In this document: one piece after another, positions 23,038 to 31,048 of the stretch
Layout: each line of letters begins with the position of its first letter
How positions within the stretch are numbered: the stretch's first letter is position 1
Assembly (NCBI GenBank): GCA_017991315.1
Contig: JAGOQS010000003.1
Coordinates: forward strand, 248,001-312,000
Reading direction: 5' to 3'
Source of the DNA: Ferrovibrio sp.
GTDB lineage: Bacteria > Pseudomonadota > Alphaproteobacteria > Ferrovibrionales > Ferrovibrionaceae
Length of the DNA: 64,000 nt
Translations under genes and position numbers: made by a program
The notes under the pieces: generated by a model
Seen by the model: only the letters and a program-made list of their open reading frames with translations
What the model was told of the DNA's origin: nothing
The model's database searches: none

Positions 23038-24855
23038 ATGGACGAGCATAGCCTGCTATTCTCCGCCCTGGTCTACCTCGCCGCTGCGGTGATTGCCGTG
23101 CCGCTGGCCAAGCGCCTCGGCATGGGCTCGGTGATCGGTTATCTCGTCGCCGGCGTGGTGATCGGCCCCTGGGGCCTCAAGCTGATCACCGATGTGGTCG
23201 AGATTCTGCATTTCTCCGAATTCGGCGTGGTGCTGCTGCTGTTCCTGATCGGCCTGGAACTTGAGCCGCGCCGGCTGTGGCAGATGCGCGGGCCGATCTT
23301 CGGCCTTGGCACGGCGCAGCTTGCCGGCTGCGCCCTGGCGCTGGGATTGCTCGGCCTGGCCTTCCATTGGCCGTGGCAGACTCTGGTGGTTGCCGGCCTT
23401 GGCCTCGGCCTGTCCTCCACGGCAATAGGCCTGCAGCCATTGACCGAGCGTAACCTGCTCGGCACACCGGGCGGGCGCGCAACTTTCTCGATCCTGCTGT
23501 TTCAGGATATCGCGGTGATCCCGGCGCTGGCGGTGCTGCCGCTGCTGGCCATCGCTCCCGTGGCGGCTAATACCACTGGCCCCCAGGGCTTGCAGGCGGC
23601 GGGCCTGGCTATCGCGGTGATCATCGCCGTGATCCTTGGCGGCCGCTATCTGACGCGGCCCTTGTTCCGCATCATCGCCAGCACCGGCCTGCGCGAGATA
23701 TTCACCGCTGCTGCGCTGCTGATCGTGATCGGCATCTCGGCCTTGATGCAGTTCGCCGGGCTTTCCATGGCGCTTGGTGCCTTCATCGGCGGTGTGCTGC
23801 TGGCGGAAAGCGAATACCGCCATGAACTGGAAAGCGATATCGAGCCGTTCAAGGGCCTGCTGATGGGCCTGTTCTTCACCTCGGTGGGCATGACCGTGGA
23901 TTTCGGCCTGCTGCTGTCGCACCCTTGGGAAGTGCTGGCGGTGGTGGCCGGCCTGCTGCTGGCGAAATCCGCCGTCATCTTCGTGCTGGCCTTGCTGGCG
24001 AAAATCCCGCGCGGGCAGATCAGCCTGTTCACCTTCCTGCTGGCGCCGGGCGGCGAATTCGCCTTCGTGCTGTTCGGCGCGGCCGGTACTCTCGGTGTCA
24101 TGAACGCCGATATCGCCGCCTTGCTCACCGTATCGGTGGCGCTGTCGATGCTGTTCGGGCCGCTGCTGCTGGTGCTGCATGACAAGGTGATCGAACCCCG
24201 GCTGGTGGTGGTGTCGAACCGGCCCGAGGATGTGGTGGAGGACGAAGGCAACCCGGTGATCGTCGCCGGCTTCGGCCGTGTCGGCCAGATTGCCGCGCGC
24301 CTGCTGTTCGCCAATCATATCAATGCCACGGTGCTGGACCACGATCCGGAAACCATCGACGCCCTGCGGCTGTTCGGCTTCAAGGTGTTTTATGGCGATG
24401 CGACGCGGCTCGATCTGCTGGAAGCCGCCGGCGCGGCCAAGGCTCGCGTGCTGATTGTTGCCATTGACGGTCAGGAAGACTCGTTGAAGCTTGTCGATCT
24501 GGCACAGCGGCATTTCCCGAATCTTACCATTATCGCCCGCGCCCGCGATGTCGTGCATGCGGTGGAGTTGATGAACCGCAAGGTGTCGGTGATCGAACGC
24601 GAGACCTTCCATTCGGCGCTGCGGCTCGGTGAGGAAACCCTGAAGGCTTTGGGCCATGGCGCTTATTCCGCCCGCAAGCGCGCCCTGATGTTCAAGGCGC
24701 ATAACGAAGCCTTGCTGGCCAATATGCATGCCCATTGGGATGAAGGCCTGGAGAAGCGCATCACCTTGCAGCAGCAGGCCCGCGCCCGCCTGCGGCAGAA
24801 TCTGGAAGCCGACGAGGTGGCCGTGCGCGAGAACCGCGAGCTGGGCTGGGATTAG
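23038..24855 (+). CDS. kefC: Monovalent cation:proton antiporter-2 (KefB/KefC type)
   Basis: The 605-residue CPA2 antiporter has an N-terminal Na+/H+ exchanger domain of about 12-13 helices (residues 5-385) with FQDIAVIP, the KefC-type ion-path motif. A cytosolic TrkA-N/RCK domain follows (VIVAGFGRVGQIAARLL, about residue 404 onward) and a charged C-terminal tail. Related proteins export K+ in exchange for H+ and are gated by glutathione and its adducts, protecting against electrophiles. Pairing with a KefF-like protein suggests this role. A palindromic repeat cluster follows the stop codon. Confidence 0.93.
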   Translation: MDEHSLLFSALVYLAAAVIAVPLAKRLGMGSVIGYLVAGVVIGPWGLKLITDVVEILHFSEFGVVLLLFLIGLELEPRRLWQMRGPIFGLGTAQLAGCALALGLLGLAFHWPWQTLVVAGLGLGLSSTAIGLQPLTERNLLGTPGGRATFSILLFQDIAVIPALAVLPLLAIAPVAANTTGPQGLQAAGLAIAVIIAVILGGRYLTRPLFRIIASTGLREIFTAAALLIVIGISALMQFAGLSMALGAFIGGVLLAESEYRHELESDIEPFKGLLMGLFFTSVGMTVDFGLLLSHPWEVLAVVAGLLLAKSAVIFVLALLAKIPRGQISLFTFLLAPGGEFAFVLFGAAGTLGVMNADIAALLTVSVALSMLFGPLLLVLHDKVIEPRLVVVSNRPEDVVEDEGNPVIVAGFGRVGQIAARLLFANHINATVLDHDPETIDALRLFGFKVFYGDATRLDLLEAAGAAKARVLIVAIDGQEDSLKLVDLAQRHFPNLTIIARARDVVHAVELMNRKVSVIERETFHSALRLGEETLKALGHGAYSARKRALMFKAHNEALLANMHAHWDEGLEKRITLQQQARARLRQNLEADEVAVRENRELGWD

Positions 24856-24882
24856 GCCGAGTGCACTCAAACCAAAGTAAGT

Positions 24883-24991
24883 CGTCATGCCCGGACTTGA
24901 TCCGGGCATCTTGCGCCATACAGGATGAGATGCGCGGATCAAGTCCGCGCATGACGTTTTTTCATTTTATGCCCGGGTCAAGCCCGGGCAT
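24883..24991. repeat. Cluster of three palindromic repeat units between convergent genes
   Basis: Unit one 24883-24910 (stem around GCCCGGA/TCCGGGC), unit two in inverse orientation 24929-24956 (stem GCGCGGA/TCCGCGC) and a third, shorter palindrome 24969-24991 (ATGCCCGGG TCAAG CCCGGGCAT). The cluster sits between the ends of kefC and the acyl-CoA ligase gene. A T-run follows unit two on the plus strand, so this can act as a bidirectional terminator. Confidence 0.8.
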
Positions 24992-25005
24992 GTCGATACT
25001 GGGGA

Positions 25006-26523
25006 TTACGGGTTCGCCAATCTCTTCCGCTGCACCTTGCCATTGGCGGTGCGCGGCAGGGTGTCGATGAAGCGCCATTCGCGCGGGCATTTATAGCCCG
25101 CCAGGCGGTCATGGGCGAAGGCGTCGAGGTCCTGAATATCCGGCCGGGCACCCTCGCGCGGCACGATGAAGGCGGCAATCACTGATACATCGGCGCGCAC
25201 GCGCAATTCGGTGACGGCGATTTCCTGCACGGCGGGATGATCGGCCAAAGCGGCTTCCACTTCGGCCGGCGAGACGCGGTAGCCCATGGCATTCATCACG
25301 TCGTCGTTGCGGCCATGGTGCCAGAGATAGCCATCATCATCGAGCGCGGCGAGGTCGCCGCCGAGGAACCAGTCGCCGCGATAGACCAGGGCTTCCTCCT
25401 CGGGTCGGTGCCAGTAGCCGAGCATCAGCGACGGCTCGGAACGATGCACGGCCAACAGGCCGATCTCGCCAGTGGGCAAAGCCTCGGTGCTGTCGCTATC
25501 GACGGGAAGAATGGCAACACGGCGGCCCGGCTGTGGCTTGCCCGGGCTGCCGGGCTTTATCGCCATGCCGGGGCCGGTGGAGATGTAGGTGGAAATCTCG
25601 CTCATGCCGAGGGCTTCATAGAGCGGCTTCTGCATCACTTCCTGCCATTCGGCGAGCAGGGCGGGCTGCAAGGCCTCGCCGGCCGTGCAGCCATGGCGCA
25701 GGCTGGAAAGATCGAACTGCTTCACGTCGCCATATTTCAGGATCTGGCGATAGAGCGTCGGCACGGCGGCGAAGATGGTGGCGCGGTGACGCTCGATCAG
25801 CTTTGGCCAGATGCTGACATCGCGCGGGCCGTTATAGAGCACCGTGGTGGCGCCCACCGCCCAGGGATCGACCAGGCCGACGCCGAGCGTGTAGGTCCAG
25901 TTGAAGGCGCCAGCATGCAGCAGCACATCGCTTTCCTGCAGGCCGAGCCAGCCCTGATGCATCGGCCGGCGGCCCCAGGCGGCGCGCTGGGCATGCAGCA
26001 CACCCTTGGGCTTGCCGGTGGTGCCGGAAGTATAGATCAGATAGGCGGGATCGTCGGCCGAGGTGTTGGCATAGCCTTCCAGCGGCGGCGTTTGCTTCAG
26101 CCGTGCCAGGGTTGCCGGATCAAGCAGCAGCACGTCCTCGGGCAGCTTCAGGTCGCGCGCCAGTTTGGCGGAGGCGGCGACAGCGGCGGCGCCGGAATTG
26201 CCGAGCAGGAATTCGGCCTCATGGGCAGTGAGCTGCGCGCTGGAGGGCAGGGCGACATGGCCGGCGGCGATGGTGGCGAAATAGGTCAGCGCGTAATCGG
26301 CATCGTTCGCCATGCGGATCATGATGCGCGAGCGTGGCGGCAGGTTCAGGCTGAGCAGCCCTGCCGCCAGGCGGCGCACGGCAATATCCACCTCGGCGAA
26401 ACTCATGCGGGTTTCGCTGGCCTCACCGACCAGGATCATGGCGGTCTTGTGCGGACGCAGCCGGGCATTCGCTTCCAGGCAGTAGCGCGCGATGTTGAAA
26501 CGGGCGGCGACAGGCTCGGTCAT
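25006..26523 (-). CDS. Acyl-CoA synthetase (AMP-forming), benzoate-CoA-ligase-like
   Basis: The 505-residue ANL-superfamily ligase activates a carboxylic acid as acyl-adenylate and then acyl-CoA. The phosphate-binding loop is YLIYTSGTTGKPKG, the A5 region YEALGMSE, the A7/A8 region GDLAALDDDGYLWHHGRND, and the C-terminal catalytic lysine lies in TANGKVQRKR. The general pattern is closest to benzoate- or short aromatic acyl-CoA ligases, but the substrate is uncertain. Its ATG overlaps the stop of the upstream MFS gene (ATGA), so uptake and activation of the same acid are probably coupled. Confidence 0.9.
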   Translation of the reverse strand: MTEPVAARFNIARYCLEANARLRPHKTAMILVGEASETRMSFAEVDIAVRRLAAGLLSLNLPPRSRIMIRMANDADYALTYFATIAAGHVALPSSAQLTAHEAEFLLGNSGAAAVAASAKLARDLKLPEDVLLLDPATLARLKQTPPLEGYANTSADDPAYLIYTSGTTGKPKGVLHAQRAAWGRRPMHQGWLGLQESDVLLHAGAFNWTYTLGVGLVDPWAVGATTVLYNGPRDVSIWPKLIERHRATIFAAVPTLYRQILKYGDVKQFDLSSLRHGCTAGEALQPALLAEWQEVMQKPLYEALGMSEISTYISTGPGMAIKPGSPGKPQPGRRVAILPVDSDSTEALPTGEIGLLAVHRSEPSLMLGYWHRPEEEALVYRGDWFLGGDLAALDDDGYLWHHGRNDDVMNAMGYRVSPAEVEAALADHPAVQEIAVTELRVRADVSVIAAFIVPREGARPDIQDLDAFAHDRLAGYKCPREWRFIDTLPRTANGKVQRKRLANP

Positions 26524-27752
26524 TGCTTCATCATACCCGGCTTGGCATCGGGCACCCGCAGATAAAAGGCCAGCGCCGCGGCGAGCAGCACCACTTGCAG
26601 GCCGAACACGATACGGTAGGCCATCTCGGTCGGCTGCGTGCCGGCAGGCGTCAGCCAGGCCATCAGGTAGCCGGTGAGAATCTGCTGAAAGGCGGCGCCG
26701 CCCATGGTGCCGATATTCAGCGTGGTGATGCCGCGTCCGGCCAGTTCCGGCGGAAAGACGCTGCGGGCATGGGCGAAGATCATCACCGTGGAGCCGTTCA
26801 TCACCGCGATCAGCGTCAGGATGGCGCCGACGGTGAATACGCTCAGGCCCGGAATCAGGATGATGGCGGCGAGGCAGAGCACCTGTGTGCCGACGCCGAC
26901 TGCCAGCAGCCATTTGCGCGTGTTGAACACGCGGTCGAGCGGTCCCCAGAGGAAATAGCCGATAGCGGCACCCACGGCCATGAAGATCAGCACCTTGCCG
27001 CGCGCCGTGGTATCGAGCCCATGCACGTCATGCAGATAAGGCCCGCTCCACAGGCCGAGCAGGGTGATGAAGGTGGCATAGACGGTGAAAATGAAGACGA
27101 AGAGATAGGGGAAACTGGGGTTGCGCACCACGTCGCCGATGCCGCGTATGGTCTCGGCCAGGCTTTCGCCCTGCACGGCCTTTGCCTTCGCCGGATCGGG
27201 ATCATCGCGCAGCGCGAACCAGGAGAGCACGATCAGCAGCACGGTGAAACCGCCGGAAACGTAGAAGGCGGCACGCCAGCCATAGGTTTGCGAAAACCAG
27301 GCCAGCGGCGCGGTGGAGGCGATGACGCCGAGATTGCCGACCGCGATCAGGATGCCGGAAATGGTGGCGAATTTTTCCGGTGCGAACCAGCGGCCGAACA
27401 ACACCAGCGGCCCGGTGAGCAGCGCGCTGCAACCGAAGCCGAGCACGATGCGGGCCAGCGTCAATTCCAGCAGGCCATCGCCGGTGGCGAACCACAGCGC
27501 GCCGATGAAGGCGATGGCAAGCGTAACCAGGATGGTGAGGCGCGGGCCCCAGCGGTCGAGCGCGATACCGACCGCGAACTGGCTGACCGCGAAAGTGATG
27601 AAGAAGGCGCCGGTGAGGATGCCGAGGTCATCCGGCGTGAGATGCAATTCCCGCATCAGATCCGGGCCGATCACGGCATTGGCCGAGCGGTAGAACTGGC
27701 TGATGATATAGCTCAGGCAGCAGCAGACCAGAATGCGGTACGCAATCGACAC
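26520..27752 (-). CDS. MFS transporter
   Basis: This 410-residue permease has about 12 hydrophobic segments in two halves. The N-terminal half has the motif-A-like loop VGIALDRWGPR between helices 2 and 3. A charged central loop (DDPDPAKAKAVQGES) separates the halves. The gene lies between a TctC-type binding protein gene and an acyl-CoA ligase gene on the same strand, overlapping the latter by 4 nt. This suggests import of an organic or aromatic acid, a guess from context only. Confidence 0.88.
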   Translation of the reverse strand: MSIAYRILVCCCLSYIISQFYRSANAVIGPDLMRELHLTPDDLGILTGAFFITFAVSQFAVGIALDRWGPRLTILVTLAIAFIGALWFATGDGLLELTLARIVLGFGCSALLTGPLVLFGRWFAPEKFATISGILIAVGNLGVIASTAPLAWFSQTYGWRAAFYVSGGFTVLLIVLSWFALRDDPDPAKAKAVQGESLAETIRGIGDVVRNPSFPYLFVFIFTVYATFITLLGLWSGPYLHDVHGLDTTARGKVLIFMAVGAAIGYFLWGPLDRVFNTRKWLLAVGVGTQVLCLAAIILIPGLSVFTVGAILTLIAVMNGSTVMIFAHARSVFPPELAGRGITTLNIGTMGGAAFQQILTGYLMAWLTPAGTQPTEMAYRIVFGLQVVLLAAALAFYLRVPDAKPGMMKQ

Positions 27753-27764
27753 ATCAGCCTCTTC

Positions 27765-27790
27765 GGTGCGGCCCCGCCGGGAGCCGCACC
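27765..27790 (-). terminator. Hairpin between binding-protein gene and MFS gene
   Basis: A perfect 8-bp stem GGTGCGGC/GCCGCACC encloses a 10-nt loop in the 82-nt gap downstream of the TctC-like gene. No T-run follows on the minus strand. It is better read as an mRNA-stabilising or attenuating hairpin that lets the binding protein be made in excess over the downstream permease than as a full terminator. Confidence 0.45.
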
Positions 27791-27834
27791 GCCAGGTTAT
27801 TTAAAACGCAGACAGGGTTACAGGAAACGCCGGG

Positions 27835-28833
27835 TCAGTCGAGCTTCGCGCCGGAGGTTTTCACCACTTCCGCCCAGCGCTTGATTTCCGAACTGACGAA
27901 CGGCGCGAATTCCGCCGGGGTCATGGTCGGGGTGTCGGAACCGTTCTTGGACCAGATGTCCTTGAGTTCGGCTGAGTCGAGCGCCTTGCGGGTCTCGGCA
28001 TACATCTTCGACACGATATCCGCCGGCGTACCCTTCGGCGCCCACATGGCATACCAGGTGGAGACGACATAGCCATCCAGCCCGGCTTCCTTGGTGGTCG
28101 GCACATTCGGGAAGGCGCCGTTGCGCGTCGGCGAGGCCATGCCCAGCGGAATGATGCGGCCGCCAGTGATCTGGCCCGCCGAGGTGCCGAGGCCGTCGAA
28201 AATCATGTGCACTTCGCCCGCCAGCAGGCCCTGCATGGCCGGGCCGGCGCCGCGATACGGCACATGGGTGATTTCGGTCTTGGTGACGATCTTGAACAGT
28301 TCGCCGGCCAGGTGGTGCGTGGTGCCGTTGCCGGCCGAGCCGTAATCCATCTTGCCCGGATTGGCCTTGAGATACTTGATCAGATCGGCCAGCGTGCGGG
28401 CCTCAACCTTCTGCGGGTTGACCACGATCACCTGCGGCGGCTGTGCGATCACGGTGATCGGCACGAAATCCTTCTCAAGATCGTAATCGAGCTTCGGATA
28501 CAGCGACGGCGCGATGGTGTGATGCGCTGCGCCGATGAAGAAATTGTAGCCGTCAGCCGGGGCGCGGGCCGCCACGCTGGCACCGATGGTGCCGCCGGCA
28601 CCGCCACGGTTATCGATTACAATTTGCTGGTTCAGCGCCTTGCCGATGACGGCAGCCAGCGGACGGGCGAAGGCATCGGTGCCGCCACCGGCCGGGAAGG
28701 GCACGACCCAGGTGATCGGCCGGTTCGGCCAGGCTTGTGCCTGGGCAGCGCCGGAAGCGCCGAGGACCGCAAGGGTGGGCAGGGTGAAGGCAATGGCTGC
28801 GGCAAGGCTGCGCCGCGAGATGGCCCGAATCAT
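27835..28833 (-). CDS. Tripartite tricarboxylate transporter substrate-binding protein (Bug/TctC family)
   Basis: The 332-residue periplasmic protein has an N-terminal signal peptide (charged MIRAISRRS, hydrophobic core, cleavage near AQA-QAWPNRP). The Bug hallmark PNRPITWVVPFPAGGGTDAFAR follows in two overlapping parts: the beta-strand and the glycine-rich ligand loop. Bug proteins bind carboxylates or aromatic acids and either feed TctAB permeases or act in signalling. No tctA or tctB is encoded here, as with many orphan Bug proteins. The ligand may be the acid handled by the adjacent MFS and acyl-CoA ligase, but this is inference. Confidence 0.92.
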   Translation of the reverse strand: MIRAISRRSLAAAIAFTLPTLAVLGASGAAQAQAWPNRPITWVVPFPAGGGTDAFARPLAAVIGKALNQQIVIDNRGGAGGTIGASVAARAPADGYNFFIGAAHHTIAPSLYPKLDYDLEKDFVPITVIAQPPQVIVVNPQKVEARTLADLIKYLKANPGKMDYGSAGNGTTHHLAGELFKIVTKTEITHVPYRGAGPAMQGLLAGEVHMIFDGLGTSAGQITGGRIIPLGMASPTRNGAFPNVPTTKEAGLDGYVVSTWYAMWAPKGTPADIVSKMYAETRKALDSAELKDIWSKNGSDTPTMTPAEFAPFVSSEIKRWAEVVKTSGAKLD

Positions 28834-28891
28834 AACGTTCCTCCAGATTTATGTTTTATGTGCAACTACTTTAGAGAATGCCTCGGGCCGG

Positions 28892-29680
28892 TCAAGACAA
28901 GCTTGCGGTAGCGGCCAGATAGCGCTGTGGCGGCACGCCCAGCGAGCGCCGGAACATCGCCGTGAAGGCCGAAGCGCTGTCATAGCCGAGCCGGGCTGCC
29001 ACCCGCGCTACCGGCTCACCACCGGCCAGCCGCGCCACCGCATCGGCCAGCCGGGCGCGCTCGCGCCAGCGGCGGAAGCTCAAACCCGTTTCCTGCTGGA
29101 ACAGGCGGGCGAGCGTGCGCGGGCTGGCGCCGCTTTTCGCCGCCCAATCCTCCAGCGACAGCCGGCTGCCAGGCTGTTCCAGCAAGGCCTCGCAGAGCCG
29201 TTGCAGCCGCGCATCCCGGGGCATTGGCAGGCCCAGCGGCACGGCGGGCCGGCGGCGCAGTTCATCCAGGATCAACTGCATGATCAGGCCGGCGCGGCCT
29301 TGCGTGTCGTATTCCAGCGGTTCGGCCACCGCTTCCAGGATCAGTTCGCGCAGCAGCGGCGACACATCGACCACCCGGCATTCGGTGGGCAGGGCAGGGT
29401 CGGCATCGGGGGCGACGTAAAGCGTGCGCATCGCCACGGCAGAGGCCATCCGAACCTCATGGCGCATGCCGGCCGGCACCCACACGGCGCGCAACGGCGG
29501 CACCACGAAGGCGCCTTCCGGAATCATCACCCGCATCACGCCGCTCACCGCATAGAGCAACTGGGCGCGCGGGTGGTCATGCGGCGCGATGTGGTAGCCG
29601 GCCGGGAAGGGCTTGGCCATCGCCGCCACCGGGCGGGGCACATGCTGGTAATCCTGCGGGTTGGTGCTTTTGGCCGCCAT
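28892..29680 (-). CDS. AraC family transcriptional regulator (cupin sensor)
   Basis: The 262-residue protein combines an N-terminal cupin-like sensory domain (HDHPRAQLLYAVSGVMRVM near residues 34-52) and a C-terminal double helix-turn-helix of the AraC/XylS type. The second HTH contains VARLAGGEPVARVAARLGYD and the family signature SASAFTAMFRRSLGVPPQRYL (split here by position: SASAFTAMFRR then SLGVPPQRYL). It is the promoter-proximal gene of the set that continues into the TctC-like gene 58 nt away, and is divergent from an MFS gene. It probably controls one or both of these units. Confidence 0.9.
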   Translation of the reverse strand: MAAKSTNPQDYQHVPRPVAAMAKPFPAGYHIAPHDHPRAQLLYAVSGVMRVMIPEGAFVVPPLRAVWVPAGMRHEVRMASAVAMRTLYVAPDADPALPTECRVVDVSPLLRELILEAVAEPLEYDTQGRAGLIMQLILDELRRRPAVPLGLPMPRDARLQRLCEALLEQPGSRLSLEDWAAKSGASPRTLARLFQQETGLSFRRWRERARLADAVARLAGGEPVARVAARLGYDSASAFTAMFRRSLGVPPQRYLAATASLS

Positions 29681-29762
29681 TGGCAGAAACTCGATGATAT
29701 TTGGCAGAACAGATTGAACCGGACAGGCTAGCCTGTCCAGGTCGGAATCGGGCTCGGCGGGA

Positions 29763-29832
29763 GATCGCCGGGTCGAGCCCGGCGATGACGCCCTTAAATT
29801 ATCTCGTCATGCGCGGACTTGATCCGCGCATC
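29763..29832. repeat. Two palindromic repeat units in a divergent promoter region
   Basis: Unit 29763-29790 (stem GATCGCCGGG/CCCGGCGAT, reverse orientation) and unit 29805-29832 (CGTCATGCGCGGACTTGATC form). Unlike the other three loci, these lie between divergent genes, the AraC regulator and an MFS transporter, close upstream of the latter's ribosome site. Here they cannot serve as terminators of either flanking gene. Confidence 0.75.
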
Positions 29833-29851
29833 CCGTTCCGGAGTGGTAACC

Positions 29852-31045
29852 ATGAACCTGTCCCGCCGCGTGGTGAATTTCGTCAATATCGGCCACGCCT
29901 TCGACCACATGCTGATGCTGATTTTCCCCACCGCCGTGCTGACCATGGATCAGGCTTTCGGCCTGCCTTACGGCGAACTCCTGGCACTCTCGATCGGCGG
30001 TTTCATCTCGTTCGGCCTGTTCTCCATTCCCGCCGGCTGGCTCGGCGACCGCTGGAGCCGGCACAAGATGATGACGATCTTCTTCTTCGGCATTGGCAGC
30101 GCCACCATGCTCACCGGCCTGGCCCAGGCGCCGTGGCAGATCGCCGTCGGCCTCACCGCCATGGGCCTTTTCGCGGCCATCTATCACCCGGTCGGCGGCG
30201 CGCTGCTGGTGGCCAATGTCGAGAAGATGGGCCGCGACCTCGGCATCAACGGCGTGTGGGGCAATATGGGCGTGGCGCTGGCGGCGTTGATCACCGGCGG
30301 CCTGGCGCAATGGCTCGGCTGGCGCGCGGCTTTCTTCGTGCCTGGCGCGGCGGCGCTGATCGCCGGCGTGTTCTGGCTGATCATGGTGCCGAACCGCCCG
30401 AGTGCCGGCAAGGCAGCGGCCAAGAAGGCCGTGGATGTGCCGCGCGACGTGGTGATCCGCGCCTTCGTGGTGCTGTCATTGGTGACGATTGCCGGCGGCA
30501 TCACCTTCAATGCCGGCACCGTGTCGCTACCGAAATTGTTCGAGGAACAGCTTCAGTTCGGTGCGCTCAGCACCTTCGGCATCGGCATCACCGCCGCCCT
30601 GGTCTACACCTTCGGCGCCATGGCGCAGCTCATCATCGGCAATATCATCGACAAGCTGCCGCTGCGCAGTGTGTTCGTGCCGGTGGCGGCCTTGCAGGCG
30701 CCGTGCTTCTTCCTCGCCGGCTGGGCGGTGGGCTGGCCGCTGCTCGGCTTCGCCGCCGGCATTATGTTCGCGCTGTTCGGTCAGGTGACGATCAACGACG
30801 CGATGATCGCGCGCTACACGTCGGATTCCTGGCGCGCCCGGGCCTTCTCGATCCGCTACGTGATGTCGTTCACCGCCAGCGCCCTTGCCGTGCCGCTGAT
30901 TTCGTTGCTGCATACCCGCACAGGCAATTTCGAGGCGGTGTATACCGTGCTGGCGGTGCTGGGCGTGTTCATCTTCCTCGGCTCGCTGGCCTTCCCGCAC
31001 CGGCCCGAGGAGATCGCGCCCGCCGCCACGCAAGCGGCGGAGTAG
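29852..31045 (+). CDS. MFS transporter (fosmidomycin-resistance-protein-like)
   Basis: This 397-residue MFS permease has about 12 helices. Helix 1 carries NIGHAFDHMLMLIFPTAV, the loop between helices 2 and 3 carries GWLGDRWSRHKMM (motif A), and AIYHPVGGALL follows in helix 4, features seen in FSR-like exporters. ATG 29852 has GGAG at good spacing. A longer frame beginning at 29819 would run through the palindromic repeat and is unlikely. Three bases separate its stop from that of the convergent RND gene. The substrate is unknown. Confidence 0.88.
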   Translation: MNLSRRVVNFVNIGHAFDHMLMLIFPTAVLTMDQAFGLPYGELLALSIGGFISFGLFSIPAGWLGDRWSRHKMMTIFFFGIGSATMLTGLAQAPWQIAVGLTAMGLFAAIYHPVGGALLVANVEKMGRDLGINGVWGNMGVALAALITGGLAQWLGWRAAFFVPGAAALIAGVFWLIMVPNRPSAGKAAAKKAVDVPRDVVIRAFVVLSLVTIAGGITFNAGTVSLPKLFEEQLQFGALSTFGIGITAALVYTFGAMAQLIIGNIIDKLPLRSVFVPVAALQAPCFFLAGWAVGWPLLGFAAGIMFALFGQVTINDAMIARYTSDSWRARAFSIRYVMSFTASALAVPLISLLHTRTGNFEAVYTVLAVLGVFIFLGSLAFPHRPEEIAPAATQAAE

Positions 31046-31048
31046 GGC

